64,000 bases of DNA from assembly GCA_036378175.1 (NCBI GenBank), contig DASUWY010000018.1, forward strand, positions 1 to 64,000, read 5' to 3'. The translations under genes and the position numbers were made by a program. The notes beneath the pieces were generated by a model that was not told the origin of the DNA, did no database searches, and was given only the letters and a program-made list of their open reading frames with translations. The number at the start of each line of letters is the position of its first letter. The first letter of the stretch is position 1. Below, piece by piece: positions 1 to 8,820 of this stretch. The stretch is from Thermoleophilaceae bacterium (lineage in GTDB: Bacteria > Actinomycetota > Thermoleophilia > Solirubrobacterales > Thermoleophilaceae).

Positions 1-220
1 CGCGTGAGGCGATCACGGGCGCGCCCACGCGCGCGTTGGTGGTGAAGCGCGCGGCGGACACGGTGTCAGCGGAGTCCGAGACGAGCACACCGACATCGAG
101 GCCGGCGGGCTTGAGCCCGGCAGCCACCCCGGCGGCGCGGAAGCCGGCGGGCAGCCCGTTCGGCTCGAGCTCCCGCACGTGAGGGGGCTGTTCGACCCAG
201 CGCGAGCGGAAGAAGGTCAC
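1..220 (-). CDS. argJ: Glutamate N-acetyltransferase / amino-acid acetyltransferase ArgJ, N-terminal part
   Basis: Only the first 73 codons are in the window; the gene runs off the left edge. The translation contains GFRAAGVAAGLKPAGLDVG followed by RFTTNARVGAPV, the typical N-terminus of ArgJ, which recycles the acetyl group between N-acetylornithine and glutamate in arginine synthesis. The GTG start overlaps the argC stop codon by four bases (GTGA), so the pair is probably translationally coupled. The catalytic Thr-Met autocleavage site lies outside the window. Identification rests on the N-terminal pattern and on the argC-argJ order that is usual in actinobacteria. Confidence 0.85.
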   Translation of the reverse strand, partial: MTFFRSRWVEQPPHVRELEPNGLPAGFRAAGVAAGLKPAGLDVGVLVSDSADTVSAARFTTNARVGAPVIASR

Positions 221-1197
221 AGGAGCCCCGCCGTCTCGTCGAGGCCCAGCATCAGGTTCAGGTCCTGAACGGCCTGCCCGGCCGCGCCCTTCCAGAGGTT
301 GTCGATCGCGGCGAACACGAGCACCCGACCCGTCGCGGGCTCGACGGTCGCGTGGATCCGGCACATGTTCGTGTCGCGCACGTCGCGCACTCCCGGCGGC
401 GAATCGGCCAGCTCCACGAACGGCTCGTGGCCGTACTCGTCCTCGAACAGACCGCGCACCTGCTCGGCGGTCATGCCGTTGTCCGTGCTCACGTAGCAGC
501 TCGCGAGCAGGCCCTGGTCGAGCGGCACCAGATGCGGAGTGAAGGTGATCGGCGCGTGCTCCCCCAGTTCCTGCTCGAGCTCGGCGCGGTGCCGGTGGCC
601 CTCGACCTTGTAGGCGTTCACGTTCTCGTCCACCGACACGAAGTGCGTCGTGCCCGTGGCCTCCCGGCCCGCGCCGGACACGCCGGACTTCGCGTCCACG
701 ATCGCGTCGCGCATCAGCTCGCGAAGCGGATGGAGCGCGAGGATCGCAGCCGTGGGATAGCAGCCGGGCGCGGCCACGAGCTCGGCCTCCCGGATCGCGT
801 CGCGGTGCAGCTCGGTGAGCCCGTACACCGCCTCCTCGAGCAGCTCCGGCGCACCGTGCGGCTGGTAGTAGCTCTCGTAGCGGCCCTGCTCGAGGCGGAA
901 GTCCGCCGACAGGTCCACCACCTTCACACCGCGCTCGCGCAGCGCCTTCACCGCGGGAGCAGAGGCGCCGTGCGGGTATGCCACGAGCGCGGCGTCGGCC
1001 GCCTCGGCCACCGCGTCGGCGTCGAACTCGTGCATCTCGAGCGACACCCGGTAGCGCGGGTAGAGCTCGTCATGGCGCCTGCCGGCGTCGCTGCGCGCGG
1101 TGACGTGCGTGAGCTCGAGCTCGGGGTGGCGCTGCACGATCGCGGCGCACAGCGCGCCGGCGAAGCCCGCCGCTCCACATACCGCGACCCTAGCCAC
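217..1197 (-). CDS. argC: N-acetyl-gamma-glutamyl-phosphate reductase ArgC
   Basis: A 326-residue NADPH-dependent reductase of arginine biosynthesis that makes N-acetylglutamate semialdehyde. Seen: a Rossmann motif GAAGFAG at residues 8-14 and the active-site cysteine in APGCYPTAA (Cys146); length fits the type 1 family. A longer reading frame extends 44 residues upstream, but that extension is arginine- and serine-rich and lies inside pheT. The GTG at 1197, directly before ARVAVCGAAGF, gives the normal N-terminus and overlaps the end of pheT by eight bases. It sits between pheT and argJ in the same operon. Confidence 0.95.
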   Translation of the reverse strand: MARVAVCGAAGFAGALCAAIVQRHPELELTHVTARSDAGRRHDELYPRYRVSLEMHEFDADAVAEAADAALVAYPHGASAPAVKALRERGVKVVDLSADFRLEQGRYESYYQPHGAPELLEEAVYGLTELHRDAIREAELVAAPGCYPTAAILALHPLRELMRDAIVDAKSGVSGAGREATGTTHFVSVDENVNAYKVEGHRHRAELEQELGEHAPITFTPHLVPLDQGLLASCYVSTDNGMTAEQVRGLFEDEYGHEPFVELADSPPGVRDVRDTNMCRIHATVEPATGRVLVFAAIDNLWKGAAGQAVQDLNLMLGLDETAGLL

Positions 1198-3592
1198 GAA
1201 GCCGGCCTCCCAGCTCCCCGAGCTCGCGCTCGATCGCCTCCCGGCGCTCAGCCACCTCCTCGTCCGTGAGGGTGCGATCGGGTGCGCGGAACTCGAGCCG
1301 CAGCGCCAGCGACTTCTTGCCCTCGCCAACCTGCTCGCCGCGATACTCGTCGAACAGCGTCACGCGCTCGAGCAGGTCCCCGCCCGCCTCCGCCACCGTC
1401 GCGTGGACCACTCCAGCGAGCACGTCGTCGTCAACCACCACGGCGATGTCCTGGATCACGGCCGGGAACGGCGAGATCGGCTCGTACTGGCGCGCGTCTG
1501 GCACGATCTCCGCGAGCAGGTCGAAGTCGATCTCGAACGCCGTGCAGGTGCCGCTCAGATCCCACTCGGCCAGCACCATCGGATGCAGCTCGCCGATCCA
1601 GCCGAGCTTGCGCTCGTCGCCCGCGAGGATGCTGGCGCTCCGGCCCGGGTGCAGGAAGGGACGCTCGGCAGGCTCCACCCACCATTCAGCGCCGGCGGTC
1701 TCGAGCACGCCCTCGAGGATCCCCTTGAGCGCGCGGAAGCCGCCCCCGCCGAGCATGAGCGCGCCGATGTGGTGGCGCTCCATGGCGGGCGTGGTGCCCT
1801 GCTGCGGCTTGTCCCCGTTTGACGAGAGGTTGCCCGCCGGCCGGTACACGTGCGCGGACTCGAACAGCGCGAGCGTGCCGCGCCCCCGCGCGGCGTTGTG
1901 CGCCGCGCTGTCGAGCAGGCCAGGCAGGAGCAGCGGCCGCATGACCCTCTGGTCCTCGCTCAGCGGGTTGTCGATCCGCAGCAGCGGCACATCGCCCAGA
2001 CGCAGCTGCTCCATCGCCTCGGGCCGGGTGAAGCTCCACGAGATCGCCTCGCTGAGGCCGCGGTCGCGCAGGGCGTCCTCCACGAGTCGGCGCAGCCGCT
2101 GCTCCGGGGTGAGGCGTCCCACCGCCTGCGCGCGCTCGGGCAGCGTCGCCGGGAGGCTGTCGAGCCCGTGGATGCGGCCCACCTCCTCGATGAGGTCCGC
2201 CTCGCGCTGAACGTCCCCGTCGCGCCAGTACGGCACCGTCACGTGCCAGGCGCCCTCGCCGGCGTCGCACAGCTCGAAGCCCAGGCGCTCGAGGATCGCC
2301 GCCACCTCGTCCTCCGGGATGCGGTCCCCGAGCAGCCGCTCGATGCGCTCGTAGCGGAGCTCCACCACCCGCGGGGCGACGGGATGCGGGTACACGTCGA
2401 CCGTCCCCGGAACGAGCCGTGCCCCGCACAGCTCCACCATCAGGCGCGCCGCCAGCCGCTGCGCCGCGATCGCCAGGTCCGGGTGAAGCTGCTTCTCGAA
2501 GCGCGCGCTGGCCTCGCTCCGCAGGGCGAGCTTCTTCGACGTCTGCAGGATGTTCGGCCCGACCCAGGTGGCCGCCTCCATCAGCACGCGCGTCGTGGAG
2601 TCCGACACCTCCGAGATCTGGCCGCCCATCACGCCTCCGATGCCGGACGGGCCCTCCGCGTCGCACACGAGGGCCATGCTCGAGTCGAAGGTGCGCTCCA
2701 CGTCGTCGAGCGTGGTCATCTTCTCACCGTCGTGCGCCCGTCTCACGTCGATGCGCCCGCCGCGCACCCTGTCGAGGTCGAACGAGTGCAGCGGCTGGCC
2801 GGTGGCCAGCAACACGTAGTTTGTGATGTCGACGACGTTCGAGATCGGCCGCTGGCCTGCCGCCGTTAGGCGCTGCTTGAGCCACAGCGGCGACGGCCCG
2901 ACCTTCACGTCCTCGAACACGCGCGCCGTGAAGCGCAGGCAGATCTCGGGGTCGATCGTGATGGTCACGTGGTCGTCGGCGCTGTCCGAGCCGGATGGCT
3001 CGGCATCCCGCGCCGTGGGGTCCTCGGCCAGCGGTGCCCTCGTGAACGCGTGCACGTCGCGCGCCACCCCGTACACCGAGAGCGCGTCCGGGCGGTTGGG
3101 ATTCACCTCGAGGTCGAGCACCTCGTCCTCGATCACGAGCGCCTCGGTGAGCGGCGTGCCCGGCGCGAGGTCGTCCGGCAGGACCATCGTCTCGGCGTGG
3201 TCCTGGCTGATTCCCACCTCGTCCTCGGCCAGGATCATGCCGCTCGACTTCACTCCTCGGAGCTTCGCCTCGCCGAGCGTCTGGCCGTCCGGCATCACGG
3301 CCCCCGGCCGCGCCACCGCCACGGTCTGCCCCGCCGCCACGTTGGGGGCGCCACAGACGATCTGCCGCTCCTCACCGGAGCCGTCGTCGACCATGCACAC
3401 CGACAGCCGGTCGGCGTCCGGATGCTTCTCGCACGACAGCACGCGACCGACGACGAAAGCGGACACATCCCCCACCCCAACCCGATCGATCCGCTCGGGC
3501 TGAAGCCCGATAGACGCAAGCCGCTCCGCGAGTTCGCCGGTTGGGAGTCCGGGATCGCAATAGGCGCGCAGCCAGGAAAGCGGAACCCTCAT
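1190..3592 (-). CDS. pheT: Phenylalanine--tRNA ligase beta subunit
   Basis: An 800-residue subunit of the cytosolic alpha2-beta2 phenylalanyl-tRNA synthetase. It starts MRVPLSWLRAYCD, standard for the family. An EMAP-like tRNA-binding domain covers about residues 40-150 (FVVGRVLSCEKHPDADRL). The B3/B4 editing region and B5 domain follow, and the ferredoxin-fold anticodon-binding domain occupies the last 90 residues, beginning near PISPFPAVIQDIAVVV. The length is normal. The start codon overlaps the pheS stop by one base (TGATG), so the two subunits are almost certainly co-translated. Confidence 0.97.
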   Translation of the reverse strand: MRVPLSWLRAYCDPGLPTGELAERLASIGLQPERIDRVGVGDVSAFVVGRVLSCEKHPDADRLSVCMVDDGSGEERQIVCGAPNVAAGQTVAVARPGAVMPDGQTLGEAKLRGVKSSGMILAEDEVGISQDHAETMVLPDDLAPGTPLTEALVIEDEVLDLEVNPNRPDALSVYGVARDVHAFTRAPLAEDPTARDAEPSGSDSADDHVTITIDPEICLRFTARVFEDVKVGPSPLWLKQRLTAAGQRPISNVVDITNYVLLATGQPLHSFDLDRVRGGRIDVRRAHDGEKMTTLDDVERTFDSSMALVCDAEGPSGIGGVMGGQISEVSDSTTRVLMEAATWVGPNILQTSKKLALRSEASARFEKQLHPDLAIAAQRLAARLMVELCGARLVPGTVDVYPHPVAPRVVELRYERIERLLGDRIPEDEVAAILERLGFELCDAGEGAWHVTVPYWRDGDVQREADLIEEVGRIHGLDSLPATLPERAQAVGRLTPEQRLRRLVEDALRDRGLSEAISWSFTRPEAMEQLRLGDVPLLRIDNPLSEDQRVMRPLLLPGLLDSAAHNAARGRGTLALFESAHVYRPAGNLSSNGDKPQQGTTPAMERHHIGALMLGGGGFRALKGILEGVLETAGAEWWVEPAERPFLHPGRSASILAGDERKLGWIGELHPMVLAEWDLSGTCTAFEIDFDLLAEIVPDARQYEPISPFPAVIQDIAVVVDDDVLAGVVHATVAEAGGDLLERVTLFDEYRGEQVGEGKKSLALRLEFRAPDRTLTDEEVAERREAIERELGELGGRLRG

Positions 3593-4635
3593 CAGAACTG
3601 TTCCAGGAACCGCATGTCGTTCTCGAACATCAGGCGAAGGTCCGGGATGCCGTACTTGAGCATCGCGATGCGGTCGATGCCCATCCCGAACGCGAAGCCG
3701 GACACGTGCTCGTGGTGGTAGCCCATCTCGGACACGAAGCCGTAGACGTTGGGGTCGACCATTCCGGAGCCGAGGATCTCGATCCAGCCCGAGCCCTTGC
3801 AGAGCGAGTCCCTCTGCGAGCCGATCCAGCCGGTGCCCCCGCAGTTGAAGCAGGAGATGTCCACCTCCACGCTCGGCTCGGTGAACGGGAAGTAACCGGA
3901 GCGCAGCCGCACCTCCCGGTCAGGTCCGAACATCGCGCGCGCGAACTCGAGCAGAACGCCGCGCAGATCCGCGAGCGTGATGTCCTCGTCCACCGCCAGG
4001 CCCTCGAGCTGGTGGAACATCGGCGTGTGGCTCGCGTCCGAGTCGCGCCGGTACACCCGACCTGGCACAACGATGTAGATGGGCGGACGTTGGAGCTCCA
4101 TCGAGCGCGTCTGCATCGGCGAGGTGTGCGGGCGCAGCACCACGTCGGGCGATAGGTAGAACGTGTCCTGCAGGTCCCGCGCCGGATGGTTCGGCGGGAT
4201 GTTGAGCGTGGTGAAGCTGTAGTAGTCGAACTCCACCTCAGGGCCCTCGACCACGTTGAAGCCGAGGCCGATGAAGATGTCCTCCATCTCGCGCCGCGTC
4301 TGGCTGACGATGTGCAGGTGGCCCGCGGGGCTCGGCGGGTGGCCCGGCAGGGTGACGTCGATGCGGTCGGCCGCCAGGCGGGAGTCGAGCTCGCTCGCCT
4401 CGAGCTCCGTCGTGCGGCGCTCGAGCAGCTGTTCGAGGCGGGCCCGCACGGCGTTGGCGGCCTTCCCCACCGGTCCGCGCTCCTCCGGCGGGAGCTCGCC
4501 GATTCCGCGCAGCGTCTGCGTGAGGACTGCCTTGCGGCCGAGGTAGCGCACCCGCAGCTCCTCGAGCTCGGCCGCCGAGGCCGCGCTCGCGATCGCGGAC
4601 TCGGCCTCTTCGCGCAGGGCTTCGAGGTCAGCCAT
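3592..4635 (-). CDS. pheS: Phenylalanine--tRNA ligase alpha subunit
   Basis: A 347-residue catalytic subunit of PheRS. The N-terminal coiled coil (about residues 1-85) is followed by the class II core. RRDSDASHTPMFHQLEG is the motif 2 region and GFAFGMGIDRIAMLKYG near the C-terminus is motif 3. The usual cysteine-rich insert reads CFNCGGTGWIG and then LCKGSGW, with fewer cysteines than in many homologues. The ATG at 4635 overlaps the end of the rRNA methylase gene by eight bases. Confidence 0.97.
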   Translation of the reverse strand: MADLEALREEAESAIASAASAAELEELRVRYLGRKAVLTQTLRGIGELPPEERGPVGKAANAVRARLEQLLERRTTELEASELDSRLAADRIDVTLPGHPPSPAGHLHIVSQTRREMEDIFIGLGFNVVEGPEVEFDYYSFTTLNIPPNHPARDLQDTFYLSPDVVLRPHTSPMQTRSMELQRPPIYIVVPGRVYRRDSDASHTPMFHQLEGLAVDEDITLADLRGVLLEFARAMFGPDREVRLRSGYFPFTEPSVEVDISCFNCGGTGWIGSQRDSLCKGSGWIEILGSGMVDPNVYGFVSEMGYHHEHVSGFAFGMGIDRIAMLKYGIPDLRLMFENDMRFLEQF

Positions 4636-5323
4636 GGGCGGCCATCCTATTGCTGAGGTCGTAGAGCGCCACCGTCGCGGCCATCGCGACGTTGAGCGAG
4701 TCGGGACCGTCAGGTCGAAGCGGGATCTCAGCGCGCACGCTCGCCTCTTCCGACACGCTCGGCGGTAGTCCTTCCCGCTCGGCGCCGAGGCAGATCACCG
4801 CGGGCGCCGATGCCTCCACCTGGGCGAGCGCCAGGCCGGCGCCCCGCTCGAGGGCGATCGTCATGCCCGGCAGCTCGCCGAACTGCGCTCGCGCGGGCGG
4901 GCGCGCGAACACCGATCCCATGCTCGCCCGCACCGCCTTGGGCGACCAGGGATCGGCGCAGTCCGGCCCGAGCACCACGGGGCCATCACACAGCGCGTGT
5001 GCGGAGCGGATCACGGCGCCCACATTCCCGGGGTCATGGACGGCATGTAGATACACCGAGAGGTCGCCACCAATCGACGTCCACTTCTGCTCGTAGACGC
5101 CAACCACCCGGGTGCCGGACCCAAGCGAGCTGACGGCGTCGAGCAGCTCGGGCTCCACATCCTCTCCGGCAACCAGCAGGATCTCCGCTTCCCAGCCAGC
5201 GGCAGCTGCCGCCGCCACGAGATCCTCCCCTTCGGCCACGAACATGCCGAGGCGCTCCCGGTGCTTCTTCTCGTGAAGCTTCCGGATCGTCTTGAGCTGT
5301 TCGTTCTGTCCTGACGTAATCAC
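4628..5323 (-). CDS. SpoU/TrmH-family RNA 2'-O-methyltransferase
   Basis: A 231-residue SPOUT methyltransferase, the position usually called tsnR or spoU in actinobacterial pheST operons. An N-terminal substrate-binding region (KLHEKKHRERLGMFVAEGEDL) precedes the knotted SAM-binding domain. That domain carries motif 1 in HAVHDPGNVGAVIRSA, motif 2 in LGAEREGLP and motif 3 in SLNVAMAATVALYDL. It probably methylates a ribose in rRNA; the exact nucleotide cannot be told. The upstream reading frame is longer, but homologues begin at ITSGQNEQLKTIRKL, so I place the GTG start at 5323. That codon directly follows the T-run of the rplT terminator, leaving no room for a ribosome-binding site outside the hairpin. 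Confidence 0.88.
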   Translation of the reverse strand: MITSGQNEQLKTIRKLHEKKHRERLGMFVAEGEDLVAAAAAAGWEAEILLVAGEDVEPELLDAVSSLGSGTRVVGVYEQKWTSIGGDLSVYLHAVHDPGNVGAVIRSAHALCDGPVVLGPDCADPWSPKAVRASMGSVFARPPARAQFGELPGMTIALERGAGLALAQVEASAPAVICLGAEREGLPPSVSEEASVRAEIPLRPDGPDSLNVAMAATVALYDLSNRMAAHG

Positions 5324-5349
5324 AAAAAAAGGCGCCTCTCTGGGCGCCC
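5324..5349 (-). terminator. Rho-independent terminator after rplT
   Basis: Read on the minus strand, GGCGCC and GGCGCC flank a six-base CAGAGA loop and are followed by seven T residues. It lies about 30 bases after the rplT stop codon. The T-run ends exactly where the rRNA methylase GTG codon begins, so it may act as an attenuator between the ribosomal-protein genes and the methylase-pheST-arg genes. Confidence 0.8.
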
Positions 5350-5378
5350 TGGGAGTGGTTCGTGCGGTCCTGCTGCGA

Positions 5379-5738
5379 TCAGGCAGCGGCCGCCTCCCGG
5401 GCGCGCTCGGCAAAGCGTCGGAACGTCTCGGGATCGCGGACTGCGATGTCCGCGAGGATCTTGCGGTCGAGCTCGATCTCGGCGAGCCGCAGGCCGTGCA
5501 TGAACTGGCCGTACGTCATGCCCTCGCGGCGGGCGGCGGCGTTGATGCGGGTGATCCAGAGGCGGCGGAAGTCGCGCTTCTTGTTGCGCCGGTCGCGGTA
5601 CGCGTAGCTGTCGGCCTTGAGCAGGGCCTCCTTCGCCCGGCGATAGCTCGAATGAGCCTCGCCGCGGAAGCCCTTGGTGCGCTCGAGCGTGGCCCGGCGC
5701 TTCTTGCGTGCGTGGACTGAGCGCTTGACCCGGCTCAT
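5379..5738 (-). CDS. rplT: 50S ribosomal protein L20
   Basis: A 119-residue, highly basic ribosomal protein that binds 23S rRNA early in large-subunit assembly. The sequence MSRVKRSVHARKKRRATLE, the KGFRGEAHSSYRRAKEALLKA block and RLWITRINAAARREGMTY are diagnostic. Its start overlaps the rpmI stop (ATGA). In many bacteria L20 autoregulates this operon; I see no obvious copy of its known target structure here. A clear terminator follows. Confidence 0.98.
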   Translation of the reverse strand: MSRVKRSVHARKKRRATLERTKGFRGEAHSSYRRAKEALLKADSYAYRDRRNKKRDFRRLWITRINAAARREGMTYGQFMHGLRLAEIELDRKILADIAVRDPETFRRFAERAREAAAA

Positions 5739-5929
5739 TTGCGGAGCAGCTCCTTCACGCGCGGCGCGTCGTGGTTCGAGAGGATCACGTCCTTCTCGAG
5801 GCGGCGCTTGCGCTTGGCGCTCTTCTTACCGAGGATGTGCGAGGTCATGGCGTGACGGCCGCGGACCTTGCCGTTGGCAGTGATCTTGAAGCGCTTCTTG
5901 GCGCCCGAATGGGTCTTCATCTTGGGCAT
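5735..5929 (-). CDS. rpmI: 50S ribosomal protein L35
   Basis: A 64-residue basic ribosomal protein, starting MPKMKTHSGAKKRFKITANG and ending in the conserved LSNHDAPRVKELL block. It sits between infC and rplT as in nearly all bacteria, 13 bases downstream of infC and overlapping rplT by four bases. Confidence 0.98.
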   Translation of the reverse strand: MPKMKTHSGAKKRFKITANGKVRGRHAMTSHILGKKSAKRKRRLEKDVILSNHDAPRVKELLRK

Positions 5930-5942
5930 GCGAGGGCCCTAT

Positions 5943-6650
5943 TCAAGCAGAGCGGCGAATTTCTTCTTCCGCGGGGGGCGCGGCGGGCTGCGGCGCGGCG
6001 GGTTGTTCGCCCTCTGCGGCGGCGGCCGCGGCCCGGTTGCGGCGGCTGTCCTTGCCGCTGCCCGAATCCCGCTTGTGCTCGGAGTCGCCATCGGCGGCCT
6101 CCTTCTGCTTCACGGGCCCGAGGACCATCGTCATGTTGCGGCCGTCCAGGTTGGGCCGCTGCTCGATCGCGCCGAGGTCCGCCACGTCCTCCGCGAGCCG
6201 CATGAGCAGCTGCTCACCCCGCTCCGGATGAGTGGTCTCGCGGCCGCGGAACATGATCGTGATCTTGACCTTGTCCTGGTTGCCGAGGAAGCGGCGCACG
6301 TGGCCCTTCTTCGTCTCGTAGTCGGCGGTGGCGATCTTCGGCCGCAGCTTGATCTCGCGGATCGTGATCTGCTTCTGATGCCTACGGGCGGCCTTGGCCT
6401 TCTGCTCCTGCTCGTACTTGTACTTCGAGTAGTCGAGTACCCGAACCACCGGCGGGCGCGCCTCGGGAGCCACCTCCACGAGGTCCAGATCGCGCTCCTG
6501 CGCGTAGCGGAGCGCCTGGTCGGTCTTGACCACGCCCACCTGCTGGCCGTCGTCGCCGATGAGCCGCACCTCGGGCACGCGGATGCGCTCGTTGATACGC
6601 GTTTGATCCCGCTCAGGCGGGCGCCGATCGAACCTGCGAGGGATCGGCAC
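5943..6650 (-). CDS. infC: Translation initiation factor IF-3 with an acidic/alanine-proline C-terminal tail
   Basis: IF-3 prevents 30S-50S joining and checks the initiator codon. The N-domain starts at [18 protein letters not shown] and the C-domain includes [18 protein letters not shown] and ITIMFRGRE. The start is GTG at 6650. The core ends at about residue 180; the last 50 or so residues are a low-complexity tail rich in Ala, Pro, Glu and charged residues (about 181-235). Such tails occur in several actinobacterial IF-3 proteins and have no clear role. It is the first gene of the infC-rpmI-rplT unit. Confidence 0.96.
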   Translation of the reverse strand: MPIPRRFDRRPPERDQTRINERIRVPEVRLIGDDGQQVGVVKTDQALRYAQERDLDLVEVAPEARPPVVRVLDYSKYKYEQEQKAKAARRHQKQITIREIKLRPKIATADYETKKGHVRRFLGNQDKVKITIMFRGRETTHPERGEQLLMRLAEDVADLGAIEQRPNLDGRNMTMVLGPVKQKEAADGDSEHKRDSGSGKDSRRNRAAAAAAEGEQPAAPQPAAPPAEEEIRRSA

Positions 6651-6709
6651 TAAGACTGGAGCGAGCTAGACGTCAAAGGCAAATAGACCGGACGATTGAC
6701 AGGCTGGCG

Positions 6710-6738
6710 AGTATAGCCGTGCGACGGCGTGTCCACTA
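6710..6738 (-). promoter_or_regulatory. Possible promoter for infC-rpmI-rplT
   Basis: On the minus strand a TATACT hexamer (6710-6715) lies 17 bases after TAGTGG (6733-6738), about 60 bases upstream of the infC GTG and just after the thrS stop codon. The -10 match is good and the -35 match poor, so this is only a candidate. No thrS terminator is evident in the same gap, so infC could also be read from thrS. Confidence 0.3.
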
Positions 6739-6750
6739 CCGCCACCTCGT

Positions 6751-8649
6751 TTAGGCCCTTCGGGCGATCTCCTCGCGCGCGCGGGCGGCGAACTCCTCAA
6801 CTCCCATCGCGCCGAGGTCGCCCTCGCGGTGGCGGCGCACGGACACCTGCCCCGCTTCGGCCTCGTTGTCGCCCACCACGAGCATGTACGGCACCTTCCG
6901 CAGCTCGCCCTCGCGGATCTTCTTCCCCACCGACTCGGTGCGGTCGTCCACCTGCACGCGCAGGCCTTCCAGCTGCGCGGCCACCTTCCTCGCATAGTCC
7001 TCGTGGCGGTCGGCGATCGGAAGGATCAGCGCCTGCACCGGCGACAGCCAGAGCGGGAACTCGCCGGCGTAGTGCTCGATGAGGATGCCGATGAAGCGCT
7101 CGAACGAGCCGAGCAGCGCGCGGTGGATCATCACCGGACGGTGCTCCGCGTTGTCGGCGCCCGTGTACTCGAGCTCGAAGCGCTCGGGCATCTGGTAGTC
7201 GAGCTGCACGGTGCCGAGCTGCCACGAGCGGCCGATCGAGTCGGTCATGTGGAGGTCGATCTTGGGCCCGTAGAAGGCGCCGTCGCCCTCGTTCAGCTCG
7301 TACTCGAGCCCCCTGGCCTTGAGTGCCCCCTCGAGCGCCGCCTCCGCCGCGTCCCACATCTCGTCCGAGCCCAGGCGGTTGTCCGGGCGGGTGGACAGCT
7401 CGAGCCGCGGCTCGAAGCCGAACAGGTCGTAGAAGAAGAAGCCGAAGTCGAGGCAGGCGATCACCTCGTCCTGGATCTGCTCCTCGGTGCAGAAGATGTG
7501 GGCGTCGTCCTGCGTGATCGAGCGCACGCGCAACAGGCCGTGCAGGGTGCCGCTCGGCTCGTGACGGTGCACGAGGCCTTGCTCGGCGTAGCGCACGGGC
7601 AGGTCGCGGTAGGAGCGGCGCTCCTCCTTGTAGATCTGGATGTGCGCCGGGCAGTTCATGGGCTTGAGGCCCATCGGCTTGCCCTCCACGTCCGTGAAGT
7701 ACATGTTGTCGCGGAACTTGTCCCAGTGGCCGGACTGCTTCCAGAGGTCGACGTCGTAGAGGATCGGCGTGCGCACCTCGGTGTAGCCGCGCGCGACGTT
7801 CTCGGTCCGCCACAGCTCGGTGAGCTCGTTCCACACGTGGGTGCCCGCCGGCTGCCAGAACGGAAAGCCGGGCGCGAGCTCGCTGAACATGAACAGGCCG
7901 AGCTCCCTGCCGAGCTTGCGGTGATCGCGGGCGCGGGCCTGCTCGAGGCGCTCGAGGTGGGCGTCGAGATCGTCCTTCGAGAAGAACGCCGTGCCGTAGA
8001 TGCGGGTGAGCATCGGCCTATTCGAGTCGCCTCGCCAGTACGCGCCGGCGGTTGACATCAGCTTGAAGGCTTTGATGCGCTTGGTGCTCGGGCCGTGCGG
8101 GCCGCGGCAGAGGTCGGTGAAGGGGCCGTTCCTGTACAGGGACACGGTCGGCTCCCCCAGGTCCTCGATCAGCTCGACCTTGTAGTCCTGCCCTTCCTTC
8201 TTGAAGCGCTCGATCGCCTCCTCGGCGCTCACCTCCGTGCGCTCGAACGGCTCGTCCGCCTTGATGTGCTCGCGCATCTTCTGCTCGATGCGCTCGAAGT
8301 CGGCGTCCGAGATCTTCACGCCGTCCGGGAAGTCGAAGTCGTAATAGAAGCCGTCCTCGATCGGCGGGCCGATGGTCACCTGCGTGCCGGGATAGAGCTC
8401 GAGCACCGCCTCGGCGAGCACGTGAGCGGTGTCGTGGCGGAGCAGGTCGAGGGCGTCCGGGCTGCGGTCGGTCACGATTTCGATCGGCTCGCCGTCTTCG
8501 AGCGAGGCCGAGAGATCGCGCAGCTGCCCGTCCACCTTCACGGCCAGCGCGGCGCGCGCCAGCCCCTCCCCGATCGCGCGCGCGGCATCCGCGCCGGTGG
8601 CGCCGTCCTGGAGCTCGAGCTCCTTGCCGTCGGGAAGCGAGACCTTCAT
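6751..8649 (-). CDS. thrS: Threonine--tRNA ligase
   Basis: A 632-residue class II synthetase with the full domain order. A TGS domain covers about residues 1-60. The second additional (editing) domain has HDTAHVLAEAV near residue 73. The catalytic core has the zinc-ligand region MNCPAHIQIYK, the tRNA-acceptor loop EPSGTLHGLLRVRSITQDD and motif 3 around PVMIHRALLGSFERFIG. An anticodon-binding domain forms the last 100 residues. It lies directly upstream of infC, an arrangement well known from proteobacteria and Firmicutes. A 363-base gene-free leader region precedes it. Confidence 0.97.
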   Translation of the reverse strand: MKVSLPDGKELELQDGATGADAARAIGEGLARAALAVKVDGQLRDLSASLEDGEPIEIVTDRSPDALDLLRHDTAHVLAEAVLELYPGTQVTIGPPIEDGFYYDFDFPDGVKISDADFERIEQKMREHIKADEPFERTEVSAEEAIERFKKEGQDYKVELIEDLGEPTVSLYRNGPFTDLCRGPHGPSTKRIKAFKLMSTAGAYWRGDSNRPMLTRIYGTAFFSKDDLDAHLERLEQARARDHRKLGRELGLFMFSELAPGFPFWQPAGTHVWNELTELWRTENVARGYTEVRTPILYDVDLWKQSGHWDKFRDNMYFTDVEGKPMGLKPMNCPAHIQIYKEERRSYRDLPVRYAEQGLVHRHEPSGTLHGLLRVRSITQDDAHIFCTEEQIQDEVIACLDFGFFFYDLFGFEPRLELSTRPDNRLGSDEMWDAAEAALEGALKARGLEYELNEGDGAFYGPKIDLHMTDSIGRSWQLGTVQLDYQMPERFELEYTGADNAEHRPVMIHRALLGSFERFIGILIEHYAGEFPLWLSPVQALILPIADRHEDYARKVAAQLEGLRVQVDDRTESVGKKIREGELRKVPYMLVVGDNEAEAGQVSVRRHREGDLGAMGVEEFAARAREEIARRA

Positions 8650-8664
8650 GAGGACTGGAAACTA

Positions 8665-8735
8665 GCGAGGAGCCGCCGCGCGTTCTCTGTGGCAGCGCGA
8701 GTCGCACGGCAACCCGCGCGCCATCGGCACCTCGC
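8665..8735 (-). promoter_or_regulatory. thrS: Structured thrS leader hairpin
   Basis: On the minus strand, positions 8722 to 8691 fold into a stem of about 13 base pairs with one bulge, two G-U pairs and a five-base CCGTG loop. It is enclosed by a second stem of ten positions with one mismatch (8735-8726 with 8674-8665). It ends about 15 bases before the thrS ATG. There is no T-run, so if it regulates thrS it would act on translation rather than as a terminator. In a GC-rich genome strong stems arise by chance, so the case is moderate. Confidence 0.4.
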
Positions 8736-8796
8736 CCTGGCCGGTGTGCGGCTGACGCGGGCCCGCCCGAGAGCTCGCACCCGATTCTCCCTTCGC

Positions 8797-8820
8797 ACTG
8801 GTCCCAAGTTGGGACGATCC
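8797..8820. repeat. Palindromic element, copy 1
   Basis: GTCCCAAGTTGGGAC (8801-8815) is a perfect inverted repeat of seven bases around a single central G. The shared block with copy 2 is longer than the palindrome: ACTGGTCCCAAGTTGGGAC is identical in both. On the minus strand a CCTATTC element lies 12 to 18 bases before the palindrome in each. It could be an operator for a dimeric regulator acting on thrS, or one member of a dispersed intergenic repeat family. Confidence 0.7.
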
